Shown one piece after another: positions 42,022 to 50,730 of a stretch of 64,000 nt of DNA (positions are counted from its first letter, which is position 1; each line of letters starts with the position of its first letter). Source of the stretch: CAZGXI01 sp964529715 (GTDB taxonomy: Bacteria > Chloroflexota > Anaerolineae > Aggregatilineales > Ch27); the NCBI GenBank assembly GCA_964529715.1, contig CAZGXI010000005.1:62001-126000 (forward strand), in the 5' to 3' direction. Below the pieces are notes generated by a model, which was given only the letters and a program-made list of their open reading frames with translations, was not told where the DNA came from and did not search any database. The position numbers were made by a program, and so were the translations under genes.

Positions 42022-42777
42022 CTAGCCGGGTGATAGTTGTTTAGGGTTACCGCTGCTGTCGCTAGATACCCCCGGCCCACCTTGCTCAATGGTTTCCAGC
42101 GCGCGCCGGGCGGCATCCTGGGCGGCTGTTTGTTTGTTGCGCCCCTTGCCACGCCCATACACCTGATCGCCGATAATCACCTCGACGGTAAATTCTTTGG
42201 CGTGATCAGGCCCACTGGTGTGTACGGTCCGGTAAGCAGGGGTCAGGTTCATGGCAGCCTGACTCCATTCTTGCAGGCGGCTTTTCGGGTCTTTGTCTGA
42301 CTCGGCAGCAAGGATGTGCTGAAGCGAGGGGATAAAAAACGGGCGCACGAATTCACGCACGGCGACCAGCCCCTGATCCAGGTAGAGCGCCCCGGCGACA
42401 GCCTCGAACGCGCCGCACAGCGTGGCTTCTCGGTCGCGTCCACCATTCTCTTCTTCGCCGCGCCCCAGGCGGAGCGCCTCGTTCAGCCCACACTGGCGGG
42501 CAAACCCGGCCAACGTTTCTGTACGAACCAGCGCCGCCCGTAACCGGGTCAGCCCGCCTTCCGACATTTCTGGGAAGCGGTGATACAGCCAATCCCCGGC
42601 GATAAAATCCAGCACTGCGTCGCCCAGGAATTCCAGGCGTTCATTGTCTTCCAGCGAGTCATTCGGGTGCTCGTTGAGGTAGGAGCGGTGTGTGAGCGCC
42701 CGCTGAAGCAGCGAAAGGTCATGGAAGCGCAGCTTCAGGCGTTCCTGGATGGCAGGGAGATCGGAAACAGCCTTCAC
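42022..42777 (-). CDS. rnc: Ribonuclease III
   Basis: 251 residues. Catalytic domain with the signature NERLEFLGDAVLDF (E46, E49, D53), and a C-terminal double-stranded RNA-binding domain (residues ~160-235; KGRNKQTAAQDAARRALE). The second catalytic block reads LCGAFEAVAGALYLD, so the residue matching E. coli Asp114 is Gly122, while Glu117 is kept as Glu125. RNase III processes rRNA precursors and structured mRNAs. The long, Ser/Gly-rich C-terminal tail (GGPGVSSDSSGNPKQ) is unusual. It diverges from ftsY, whose promoter lies within the 130-base gap. Confidence 0.95.
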   Translation of the reverse strand: MKAVSDLPAIQERLKLRFHDLSLLQRALTHRSYLNEHPNDSLEDNERLEFLGDAVLDFIAGDWLYHRFPEMSEGGLTRLRAALVRTETLAGFARQCGLNEALRLGRGEEENGGRDREATLCGAFEAVAGALYLDQGLVAVREFVRPFFIPSLQHILAAESDKDPKSRLQEWSQAAMNLTPAYRTVHTSGPDHAKEFTVEVIIGDQVYGRGKGRNKQTAAQDAARRALETIEQGGPGVSSDSSGNPKQLSPG

Positions 42778-42840
42778 AATAGAACCTCAGCATTTGTAGA
42801 CAGGTACATGGAAGGATTATAGCGCAACTTGGACTGCCCG

Positions 42841-42870
42841 TTGCCTGTGCCCGGTAAGCTCTGGTATACT
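42841..42870 (+). promoter_or_regulatory. Promoter of ftsY
   Basis: TTGCCT (42841-42846), 18-base spacer, TATACT (42865-42870), predicted start near 42877, 14 bases before the AAGGAG of ftsY. Confidence 0.6.
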
Positions 42871-42905
42871 GACTGCGTTTTTGCAGCAGTAAGGAGTTGT
42901 TTTCG

Positions 42906-43820
42906 TTGGATTCGTTACGCAAAGGTTTACAGCGCACACGCCAATCTTTTTTCGGGCGGATTGCTCAGGCACTTGGTGCAACACAGATCGACGATACGAC
43001 CTGGGATGATCTGGAAGGGCTGCTTATCCAGGCTGATGTTGGCGTTCAGACGACGACCGCACTGATCGAGCGCCTGCAAGGGCGGATGCGGCGCGAGGGC
43101 TGGACGCGACCATCTCAGATTCGGGATGGACTAAAGGAAGAACTGCGCGCTTTGTTGGAAGTGCCACCACCTCTCAACTTGAGCGGGCGGGCATTGTCGG
43201 TTGTCCTGATCGTCGGCGTCAACGGTTCTGGCAAGACGACGTGTATCGGCAAATTGGCTTGGCGGCTCAAGAACGCCGGACGTAATCCTGTTGTGGCTGC
43301 CGGAGACACATTCCGCGCAGCAGCCATTGAGCAGCTTCAGCTATGGGGTGAACGGGCAGGTGTGCCGGTCATCGCCGGGCAGCCGAACGCCGATCCCGGC
43401 GCCATCGTCTACGATGCGACCCAGGCGGCCATCTCACGCGGCCATGACATCTTGATCGTTGATACGGCGGGTCGCCTGCACACCAAGTTCAACCTCATGG
43501 AAGAACTGCGCAAGGTGCGCGGCGTGATCCAGAAGAGTATCCCTGACGCGCCGCACGAAACGCTGCTGGTGTTGGACGGTACGACCGGCCAGAATGCCCT
43601 TACGCAGGCGCAGAAGTTTCAGGAGTCCGTGCAGGTGACGGGCGCTATTGTGACCAAGCTGGACAGCACGGCCAAAGGCGGTATGGTCTTTGCCATTTAC
43701 CAGGAGCTTCGCCTGCCTGTTCATTATGTGGGGGTAGGGGAAGGACTGCATGACCTGATCTTTTTCAACCCTGATCAGTTTGTGGCCGGGCTGTTTGAAG
43801 ACAACGGATTGCAGGAATAG
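42906..43820 (+). CDS. ftsY: Signal recognition particle receptor FtsY
   Basis: About 304 residues without the long acidic A domain. N domain (WDDLEGLLIQADVGVQTTTALIERL) and G domain with P-loop VGVNGSGKTTCIGKLA, AAGDTFRAAAIEQL, DTAGRLHTKFNLMEEL, TKLDSTAKGG and the C-terminal GVGEGLHDLIFFNPDQFVAGLF. It docks ribosome-SRP complexes at the membrane. Start is TTG 42906, placed nine bases after AAGGAG at 42891-42896; the TTG at 42897 abuts the ribosome binding site and is rejected. prfB follows 40 bases after the stop. Confidence 0.96.
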   Translation: MDSLRKGLQRTRQSFFGRIAQALGATQIDDTTWDDLEGLLIQADVGVQTTTALIERLQGRMRREGWTRPSQIRDGLKEELRALLEVPPPLNLSGRALSVVLIVGVNGSGKTTCIGKLAWRLKNAGRNPVVAAGDTFRAAAIEQLQLWGERAGVPVIAGQPNADPGAIVYDATQAAISRGHDILIVDTAGRLHTKFNLMEELRKVRGVIQKSIPDAPHETLLVLDGTTGQNALTQAQKFQESVQVTGAIVTKLDSTAKGGMVFAIYQELRLPVHYVGVGEGLHDLIFFNPDQFVAGLFEDNGLQE

Positions 43821-43859
43821 GACATACTGTCTGCATACAGAAAGGGATTTGAAGTCATC

Positions 43860-44964
43860 GTGGAAGCACTGATCAGCCGCCTGAACGAATTGCGGGAAAC
43901 CATCGAACACCTTATGGAGCGTCTTTGACATCCCTGGACAGGTGAAGAAAATCGACGAACTGGAAGCGCAAGCGGCAGCCCCCGGTTTTTGGGAAGACGC
44001 GCAAAATGCTCAAAAGGTGATGCGCCAGTTGTCCCGCCTGCGTGAGGAAGCTGCGCGTTGGCAGGGTGTGGCTCAGCGGATTGCCGATGCGCTGGAATTG
44101 GCCGCGTTGGATGACGAATCCCTGGCCGACGAACTGACTGCTGAGGTGGATGCCCTGGCTGCGACGGTGGACAGGCTGGCTTTTCAGACCATGTTTTCCG
44201 GTCCGTATGACGCTGAGGATGCCCTGTTGGCAATCCATGCAGGGGCAGGTGGTACCGACTCGCAGGACTGGGCTGCCATGCTCCAGCGTATGTACCTGCG
44301 TTGGGCAGATCAACACGGCTTCAAGGTGGCAATTCTCAGCGAGATGGAGGGCGAAGAGGCCGGGATCAAAAGCGCCACGCTCAGCATCTCCGGTGACTAT
44401 GCCTACGGCTACTTGCAGTCGGAACGCGGTGTGCATCGCTTGGTCCGTCTTAGCCCGTTCGATGCGGCGGCGCGCCGCCATACGTCTTTTGTACTGGTGG
44501 AAGTATGGCCGGATGTGCAGGGCGACATCGACGTGAGTATCGACGAAAAGGATTTGCAGATCGAGTATTTCCGCGCCAGCGGGGCGGGGGGGCAGCACGT
44601 TCAGAAGAACGAAACGGCAGTGCGTATTATCCACCTGCCGACCGGGCTGGTCGTCTCTTGCCAGAACGAGCGCAGCCAGACGCAGAATCGTGAGCGTGCC
44701 CTGCAGGTGCTTAAGTCGCGTCTGTTGGATCTGGAACGACAGAAGCAAGAGGCCGAGCGGGCTGCGCTCAAGGGTGAACATGTTGGCGCGGAGTGGGGCA
44801 ACCAGATTCGGTCCTATGTGTTGCATCCGTACCAGATGGTTAAGGATCACCGGACTGAGTACGAGACGGGCAATACGGCGGCCGTGTTGGATGGACGCCT
44901 GGACGAATTCATGGAGGCCTACCTGCGTGCCCGCGTCGGGCAAGCTGTGTCGACGACGAAATAA
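43860..44964 (+). CDS. prfB: Peptide chain release factor 2 with programmed +1 frameshift
   Basis: The frame from GTG 43860 encodes 22 residues ending CTT and then TGA at 43926-43928. Reading resumes in the +1 frame from GAC 43927 with DIPGQVKKIDELE, the normal RF2 continuation, and runs to 44964 (about 367 residues in total). RF2 hallmarks are the stop-codon recognition motif SPF (VRLSPFDAAARRHTS) and the catalytic GGQ (GAGGQHVQKNETAVR). RF2 releases peptides at UGA and UAA codons and its own UGA is the sensor. The shadow annotation starting at 43942 misses the first ~27 residues. GTG 43860 has AAAGGGA 12 bases upstream. A strong terminator follows. Confidence 0.95.
43914..43929 (+). promoter_or_regulatory. 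prfB +1 frameshift site
   Basis: The site reads ATGGAGCGTCTTTGAC: an internal Shine-Dalgarno-like GGAG three bases before the slippery CTT, in-frame stop TGA, then C. This is the known prfB autoregulation signal (CTT TGA C): low RF2 slows termination and lets the ribosome slip by one base. Confidence 0.93.
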
Positions 44965-44968
44965 CTCA

Positions 44969-45008
44969 CAGGCGGCGCCTCCTTAGAAAAGTGCGCCGCC
45001 GTGTTTTT
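44969..45008 (+). terminator. Rho-independent terminator after prfB
   Basis: Stem GGCGGCGC (44971-44978) / GCGCCGCC (44993-45000), a loop of 14 bases, then TTTTTC (45004-45009). It separates prfB from the CHAT gene promoter. Confidence 0.8.
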
Positions 45009-45015
45009 CTTCGCT

Positions 45016-45044
45016 TTGCCTTGCGCCCGTGCCTTGCGTACAAT
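45016..45044 (+). promoter_or_regulatory. Promoter of the CHAT-domain gene
   Basis: TTGCCT (45016-45021), 17-base spacer, TACAAT (45039-45044), giving a leader of about 50 bases before ATG 45101. It lies directly behind the prfB terminator. Confidence 0.6.
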
Positions 45045-45100
45045 CCCTGTCAAACACATTTCCCGCCTATTGGATAGTGCACCGCCAAAGGTAAATTCTT

Positions 45101-47203
45101 ATGAGCACACAGGGGCCATTGGATTTTGAAATCCAGGTCGAACAGGTGGGCGACCGCTGCAAAGTGGTGGTGAGTGAATCTCCGGTCGGCGATCCGCCGC
45201 CCATCCTGATCGAGTTCCCATTTACCCGCCAGACAGTCGAGCAGATACGAAGTGTTCTGGACCTGACGGGGGCGCAAGCGGCCATGTCGCCTGTAGAGCG
45301 CGAGGCGGTGGCGCGTCGTTTCGGAGAGCAGTTATTCCAGGCGATTTTTAACGCCAGTTCGGATATTAATGCCGCCTATCGATCCAGCCTGGAACGCGCC
45401 GGGACGCGCGGCCTGTTTATCAAGCTCTCACTAGAAAAGGCCGGCGACCTGCGCGATGCTCCCTGGGAACTGCTACGCGATCCCCAGCGACGTTCTTATC
45501 TGTGCCTTTCCCGCCAGACCTCGGTCATTCGTTATCCAAGCCAGCCGTACATCCGCCCCCCGGTGACCGTGACCGGGCCGCTGCGCGTGCTCGTGATGAT
45601 CTCCAGCCCGAAGAACCTGCCGCCCATCGACGTGGAGGGCGAGTGGCGACGGCTTCAGGCAGCTACTGCTGCCTTGCAGCGCGCGGGCCGGATTGTCTTG
45701 GAGAAACTGGATGACGCGCATCTGAATACGCTTCAGCGGCAGCTTCGAGGACAGGAATATCACATTTTTCACTACATCGGGCACGGCGACTTCGACGAAA
45801 GAACGCAAAAAGGTGTGCTGATGTTGGAAGATCGGCGCGGTGAGGAATACGCCGAACCGATCACGGGTGACAGCCTGGCGGATGAGTTGAGCCAGGAGAG
45901 CACGCTCAGCCTGGTGCTCCTCAATAGCTGCAAGAGTGCGCAGAGCGTGCAAGGCGATCCGTTTTCCGGCGTGGCAAGCAGTGTGGTTGAGCGCGGCTTT
46001 CCGGCGGTGGTGGCGATGCAGTTCCCCATCTCCGACGAGGCGGCGCAGGCGTTTTCGGAGGAGTTCTACCGCGCCGTCGCCGAGGGTTTCCGTCTGGGGG
46101 AAGCCGTGTCGGAGGCGCGTCGTGCGATAGCAAACACGTTGCAAAACAGCACCGAATGGGCCACACCGGTCCTGTATGCGCGCACGCCGGGTGAGCCGCT
46201 GTTCGAGTTGCGGAGCCGTAGCGGAGTGCAGCCTCCGCATCGGACGCCCTGGCGCGTGATTGTAGGGGCGATAGCGGCCCTGGTGGCGCTCATCGCGCTG
46301 GGTTGGGGGGCGAATGCGATCTTCAATCCACCCACGCCCACGCCTACGCCGACCCCAACGCCCATCCCGGCTTTTGCCGACCTAGTGATCGACTCGATTC
46401 GCACTTCGCCGTTAGAACCCGCGCCGGGCAGACCGTTTATTGTCTCGGTGCGCATCCGCAATAACGGCGATGGCCCCAGCGGGGTATTCAATGTGGCATG
46501 GCTGCCCAGTCTTTCCACCGAGCCGTTGGTGCAGCGGGTAGAACGACCGATTCCGCCCGGCGCGACCGGTGGGGTCACGTTTACCCATACCTACGGCTGG
46601 TGGAGCAATTACAGCACGGCGGTCACACTCGATGTCGATAACGAGGTGGCCGAGGCCAATGCGGCGGGCAGCGGTGAGCGCAACAACTTCGCTCCATATC
46701 AGATCGTCATGAGCCAGGACAGTTTCGAGATCGACTTCAGCCAGCTTCCCGGCGGTGGCGTGGTAGACCGGACGCGCGCCCTCAACGGGGACGAGTTTGC
46801 CGCGTGGGGCTTTCGGATTGAGCCTGTGCCGGGGCCTCAGGATACCGTCTGTGTGAATGCCCATCCGCGCCTGGAAGTGGACGCGAACCGTGTCAGCCTG
46901 ACCGTCGGCTTGCCAAGCACGTCCGGCGTGTGTGCGAGTGTCCCGCTGGCGCTTGTTTTCGACCGGGCGGTGGGTGCGCTGGAAGCGACCTTTGTGGCGG
47001 AACGGGCAGGCGTGTACTGGCTGATCATGTTTTCGGATTCGGCGGGAACGCAAGAAACAGGTCGAGTGGAAGTGAGTCTGTCGCTGGGCCAACAGGCCGT
47101 CTTGCGCGTACCAGAAACGAACCGCGCGCTTATCCGGCGTGTGGCTTTCGTGACAGACGGTGCGCCGCTGCGGATTGACCGGTTCGCCATTTGGCCGCGC
47201 TAA
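45101..47203 (+). CDS. CHAT-domain (caspase-like) protein, membrane anchored, with CARDB-type ectodomain
   Basis: 700 residues. Residues ~60-370 form a CHAT domain: SRQTSVIRYPSQ, then the catalytic His228 in FHYIGHGDFDE and Cys277 in LLNSCKSAQS, the His-Cys dyad of clan CD peptidases. A membrane helix follows at ~385-407 (VIVGAIAALVALIALGWG), then a Pro-Thr linker (PTPTPTPTPTPIPAF), a CARDB-like Ig domain (~420-530; IRNNGDGPSGVFNVAWL) and a final beta-rich domain with several Cys residues (~540-700). The protease faces the cytoplasm and the CARDB part outside. Partners are unknown; its neighbours are prfB and a cation pump. Confidence 0.9.
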   Translation: MSTQGPLDFEIQVEQVGDRCKVVVSESPVGDPPPILIEFPFTRQTVEQIRSVLDLTGAQAAMSPVEREAVARRFGEQLFQAIFNASSDINAAYRSSLERAGTRGLFIKLSLEKAGDLRDAPWELLRDPQRRSYLCLSRQTSVIRYPSQPYIRPPVTVTGPLRVLVMISSPKNLPPIDVEGEWRRLQAATAALQRAGRIVLEKLDDAHLNTLQRQLRGQEYHIFHYIGHGDFDERTQKGVLMLEDRRGEEYAEPITGDSLADELSQESTLSLVLLNSCKSAQSVQGDPFSGVASSVVERGFPAVVAMQFPISDEAAQAFSEEFYRAVAEGFRLGEAVSEARRAIANTLQNSTEWATPVLYARTPGEPLFELRSRSGVQPPHRTPWRVIVGAIAALVALIALGWGANAIFNPPTPTPTPTPTPIPAFADLVIDSIRTSPLEPAPGRPFIVSVRIRNNGDGPSGVFNVAWLPSLSTEPLVQRVERPIPPGATGGVTFTHTYGWWSNYSTAVTLDVDNEVAEANAAGSGERNNFAPYQIVMSQDSFEIDFSQLPGGGVVDRTRALNGDEFAAWGFRIEPVPGPQDTVCVNAHPRLEVDANRVSLTVGLPSTSGVCASVPLALVFDRAVGALEATFVAERAGVYWLIMFSDSAGTQETGRVEVSLSLGQQAVLRVPETNRALIRRVAFVTDGAPLRIDRFAIWPR

Positions 47204-47324
47204 AGATCAGTCCCTCACGTTCTCGTTTGCTCTTGCCTGATATGTTCAAACAGGCAGAGGCAGGCAAGAAGCGGGGGACTGACCTTGGTGAGATGTGTTC
47301 GACAACCGGTTTCCGGCGAACCGA

Positions 47325-50120
47325 CTACAGGTGTCTGAGGGCCGGTGTTTGCTCGCGGCGGCGTAGCACAAACTTGGCGATTTCGGCGGCGGCGGCGGGC
47401 AGCAGAATGAACGGCAGGATCACGGCCCAATGGCCCAGGTCCAGTGCCTGGGTGTTAAAGATCGGTTGCAAGAACGGCACATAGATCACGGCCATCAGCA
47501 ACGCAAGCGATGCGCCGACAGCATAGACCATCCACTTGTTGGTGAAGATGCCGATCTGCCACACGTTGTAACGTTCTGAGCGCGCGGTGAAGGCCCGCAG
47601 CAATTCCGCCGTGACCAGCGTGGTGAAGGCAATCGTCTGCGCCAGCGTGATGTTATCGTGGAAAGTGTCCAGGCTGACCACGAACGCGCCCAGGGTGGCG
47701 AATGTCTCCACGATGGCCTGAATCGCGGTGAGAACCCACAATTCGCGTGTAATGATCGGTTCTTTGGATGGGCGCGGCTTGCGGCGCATGATGTCTGGTT
47801 CCTTGCCTTCCAGACCCAGCGCCAGCGCCGGAGCGCCATCTGTGACCAGGTTGAGCCACAGTAGGTGGATCGGCAGCAGCGGCAGCGGCAGACCCAGCAT
47901 CATCGACAGGAAGATGATGAGGATCTCGCCCACGTTGCACGATACCAGGTAGAATACGAATTTGCGGATGTTGGCATAGATGACACGCCCCTCTTCGACG
48001 GCAGCGACGATGCTGGCGTAGTTGTCATCGGTCAGTACCATGTCGGCGGTCTGTTTGCTCACATCTGTACCGGTGATGCCCATCGCCACCCCGATGTGCG
48101 CCCGTTTGAGCGCGGGAGCGTCGTTCACGCCGTCACCGGTCATGGCGACCACGTAATCGTTCGACTTAAGCGCCTCGACGATGCGCATCTTATGCGTCGG
48201 ATTCACGCGGGCATAGACGGCCACATGGTCGGCGCGGGCGGCAAGTTCGGCGTCATCCAATTTGTCCAAACCGGCGCCGGTGAGCATATCTTCGCGGTGT
48301 TCGACCAGAGCCAGTTCGCGCCCGATAGCGGCGGCAGTGTCGGGGTAATCGCCCGTGATCATCACAGTGCGGATACCCGCTTCTCGTGCAACGGTGATGG
48401 CCTCTTTCACCTCTGGGCGAGCCGGGTCGCGCATGGCGACCAGTCCGACAAACACGAGATCGCGTTCGATCTCTTCTGCCTGTGGGCGTCTGGGCACCTC
48501 AGTGAGTGGGCGGTAAGCAATCGCCAGTACGCGCAGGGCTTCGTTGGCAAAGTCTGTGTTAGCTTTGAGGATAGCTGTGCGCTGCTCTTCGCTCAGCGGG
48601 GATACCTTTCCGTCGCTGAAAATATAGCGGCAGCGTTCCAGCACCAGTTCCGGCGCACCTTTGGTGAATGCCTGGTAAGGCGCTTCGCCGTTCGGCGCGG
48701 CGTGAATCGTGGTCATGCGCTTGCGCTCGGAGTCAAAGGGGATTTCTGCCAGGCGAGGCCACTGTTGCGCCATTTCCTCGGCGTTCAGCCCGGACTTGAG
48801 CGCCATCGTCACCAGCGCCCCCTCGGTGGGATCGCCGACCAGTTTCCAGGTATCGCTGTCTTGCTGAACGACGGCGTCATTGCACAGAATCGCCCCGCGC
48901 GCCAGCCAGTGCAGTGAGGCGCTGTTGTGGGCGTTCAACGTTGAGCCGTTCTGCTGGAATACGCCGTCAGGGCGATAGCCCTCCCCACTTACGTTCGTGA
49001 TCTGTCCGTCCAGCAGCAGTCGGACGACGGTCATTTCGTTGGTGGTCAAGGTGCCGGTCTTGTCGGAGCAAATGACGTTGGCACTGCCCAGGGTTTCGAC
49101 GGCGGACAGTTTGCGGATCAGGACATGGCGGCGGATCATACGCTGCATCCCCAGCGCCAGGGCGATTGTCACAACGGCGGGCAACCCTTCTGGCACGGCA
49201 GCAATCGCCAGACTGACCGCTACCATAAACAGCTCGATCAACTCGTTCTGGTGCGCAGGTGTGCCCAACCACACGCCCAGGTCGCTGATGGGGTTAGTAG
49301 CGATCAAGCGCGCCGTGCCGACCAGGAAAACGATGGCGCAGATGGCCAGCGTTGCCATGCCCAGCCACTTACCCAGTTGATCCAGCCGCTGTTGGAGCGG
49401 AGTAGGCGGGTCCTCATAACTCTGGATCAACTCGGCAATATGGCCGATTTCGGTGTTCATGCCGGTGGCGACGACCAGCCCCTTGCCGCGTCCATAGGTG
49501 ATCATGCTTCCCATGAAGGCCATGTTTTGACGGTCGCCCAGCGCGGCGTCGGCAGAGACGATGGCATCTGGGGATTTTTCAACCGGTACAGATTCCCCGG
49601 TTAGAGCGGCCTCGTCGATGGTGAGATTGAATCCCTCGAACAGCCGCACATCCGCCGGAACATAGTTGCCGGTCTCCAGAATCACCACATCGCCGGGCAG
49701 CACATCGCGGCTGGGAATGGTGACGATCTTGCCGCCGCGCACGACACGTGCCTCTGGGGCGGTCATCTTCTTGAGGGAGCGCAGGGCAGCCTCGGCGCGG
49801 CCCTCCTGGATCACGCCCAAGATGGCATTGAGCGCGACGATGGCAATGATTGCTAGGGCGTCGGTGTAGCCCTCACCGGTATAGGCACCGACGATGGCAG
49901 AGATGATGGCTGCGACAATCAGCAGGATGACGACGAAATTGTTGAACTGATCCCACAGCATCTGTAGCAGGGTAGGGGGCGGCTCTTCTCGAAGCTCATT
50001 GGGGCCATATTGCGCCAGACGCGGGGCAATCTGATCGTCGTCCAGACCATAGGTAAGGTTGCTCTGCAGCCGTTGGGCGACTTCGGCGGCTGGCAGCGTG
50101 TGCGGATTCAGCCCAGTCAT
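47325..50120 (-). CDS. Calcium-type P-type ATPase
   Basis: 931 residues in PMCA/SERCA layout. N-terminal cation ATPase domain, A-domain TGES loop (ALTGESVPVEKS), M4 PEGL (AIAAVPEGLPAVVTIALALGMQ), phosphorylation site CSDKTGTLTTNEMTV, KGAPE nucleotide-binding motif, MITGDYPDTAAAI, and the hinge MTGDGVNDAPALKRAHIGVAMG. Ten membrane helices expected. The PEGLPA motif and membrane Asn/Asp residues (LLWLNLVTDGAPALAL) point to Ca2+ or Na+/K+ export rather than heavy metals. Start ATG 50120 follows GGGAG with five-base spacing. It diverges from the oxidoreductase operon across a 349-base gap. Confidence 0.95.
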   Translation of the reverse strand: MTGLNPHTLPAAEVAQRLQSNLTYGLDDDQIAPRLAQYGPNELREEPPPTLLQMLWDQFNNFVVILLIVAAIISAIVGAYTGEGYTDALAIIAIVALNAILGVIQEGRAEAALRSLKKMTAPEARVVRGGKIVTIPSRDVLPGDVVILETGNYVPADVRLFEGFNLTIDEAALTGESVPVEKSPDAIVSADAALGDRQNMAFMGSMITYGRGKGLVVATGMNTEIGHIAELIQSYEDPPTPLQQRLDQLGKWLGMATLAICAIVFLVGTARLIATNPISDLGVWLGTPAHQNELIELFMVAVSLAIAAVPEGLPAVVTIALALGMQRMIRRHVLIRKLSAVETLGSANVICSDKTGTLTTNEMTVVRLLLDGQITNVSGEGYRPDGVFQQNGSTLNAHNSASLHWLARGAILCNDAVVQQDSDTWKLVGDPTEGALVTMALKSGLNAEEMAQQWPRLAEIPFDSERKRMTTIHAAPNGEAPYQAFTKGAPELVLERCRYIFSDGKVSPLSEEQRTAILKANTDFANEALRVLAIAYRPLTEVPRRPQAEEIERDLVFVGLVAMRDPARPEVKEAITVAREAGIRTVMITGDYPDTAAAIGRELALVEHREDMLTGAGLDKLDDAELAARADHVAVYARVNPTHKMRIVEALKSNDYVVAMTGDGVNDAPALKRAHIGVAMGITGTDVSKQTADMVLTDDNYASIVAAVEEGRVIYANIRKFVFYLVSCNVGEILIIFLSMMLGLPLPLLPIHLLWLNLVTDGAPALALGLEGKEPDIMRRKPRPSKEPIITRELWVLTAIQAIVETFATLGAFVVSLDTFHDNITLAQTIAFTTLVTAELLRAFTARSERYNVWQIGIFTNKWMVYAVGASLALLMAVIYVPFLQPIFNTQALDLGHWAVILPFILLPAAAAEIAKFVLRRREQTPALRHL

Positions 50121-50287
50121 TGTTCTCCCTTTGTCCACATACACGGTTGTGTGGATGGTTCTCCGTGAGGGTAGTACAATCTCAAATGTCGGTCAATGGG
50201 GAATCTTCTCAAACCCCCAAGTTTTAGGGGAAACGCGGAGACTATCATAGCAGGCTGAACCGACAAATAGCATTATTTTGTGCATAT

Positions 50288-50329
50288 TTGACAAGTCGCT
50301 TTATGCTGTCATGACAATGCACATGACAA
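50288..50329. promoter_or_regulatory. Candidate operator region between the pump and the oxidoreductase operon
   Basis: Within the otherwise empty 349-base divergent gap there is a TTGACA (50288-50293), a perfect 10-bp palindrome TGTCATGACA (50307-50316), and a direct repeat CATGACAA at 50310-50317 and 50322-50329, 12 bases apart. A matching -10 for the TTGACA is poor (GACAAT at 50313, 19-base spacer). No coding sequence was seen in the rest of the gap. Confidence 0.45.
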
Positions 50330-50469
50330 ACTGCTGATTTCTTACACTGGTAGTCCACTTTGGCGCGGTCTACGCTCAAGATAGCAGGAACGTAAGGCAC
50401 TGTATTTCTGCCTGCGATGGGATATACCTGGCAGGACTATGTCGGTTTGAACCTCAGAGAGGAGTGTTG

Positions 50470-50721
50470 ATGGCTAAGGGAACCATCGTGATTAACGAGG
50501 CTCGCTGCAAGGGCTGCACGCTCTGTAACACTGTGTGTCCCAAGCAGTTGATCCACATGGCAGCCGGGCGCGTTAACCAGAAGGGATACATTCCGGCAGT
50601 GTTGCAAGACCCCAGCGGCGAGTGTACTGGCTGCGCCATCTGTGCGGTAATCTGCCCGGATGTGTGCATTACGGTTTACCGGGAAGTCCCGGCGGGCAAG
50701 CTCCAGCCCACGCCAGCTTAG
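50470..50721 (+). CDS. 2-oxoacid:ferredoxin oxidoreductase delta subunit (4Fe-4S ferredoxin)
   Basis: 83 residues with two [4Fe-4S] motifs: CKGCTLCNTVCP and CTGCAICAVICPD. This is the delta/ferredoxin-like subunit of four-subunit KOR/VOR enzymes, which carries electrons from the TPP site to ferredoxin. ATG 50470 is preferred over TTG 50464 because GAGAGGAG lies just upstream. The alpha subunit begins nine bases after its stop. Confidence 0.93.
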   Translation: MAKGTIVINEARCKGCTLCNTVCPKQLIHMAAGRVNQKGYIPAVLQDPSGECTGCAICAVICPDVCITVYREVPAGKLQPTPA

Positions 50722-50730
50722 GAGGCAGGC

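Noticed and set aside
43942..44964. RF2 as a truncated or broken gene
   Set aside because: The upstream zero frame and the CTT TGA C site show a programmed frameshift, so the gene is intact.
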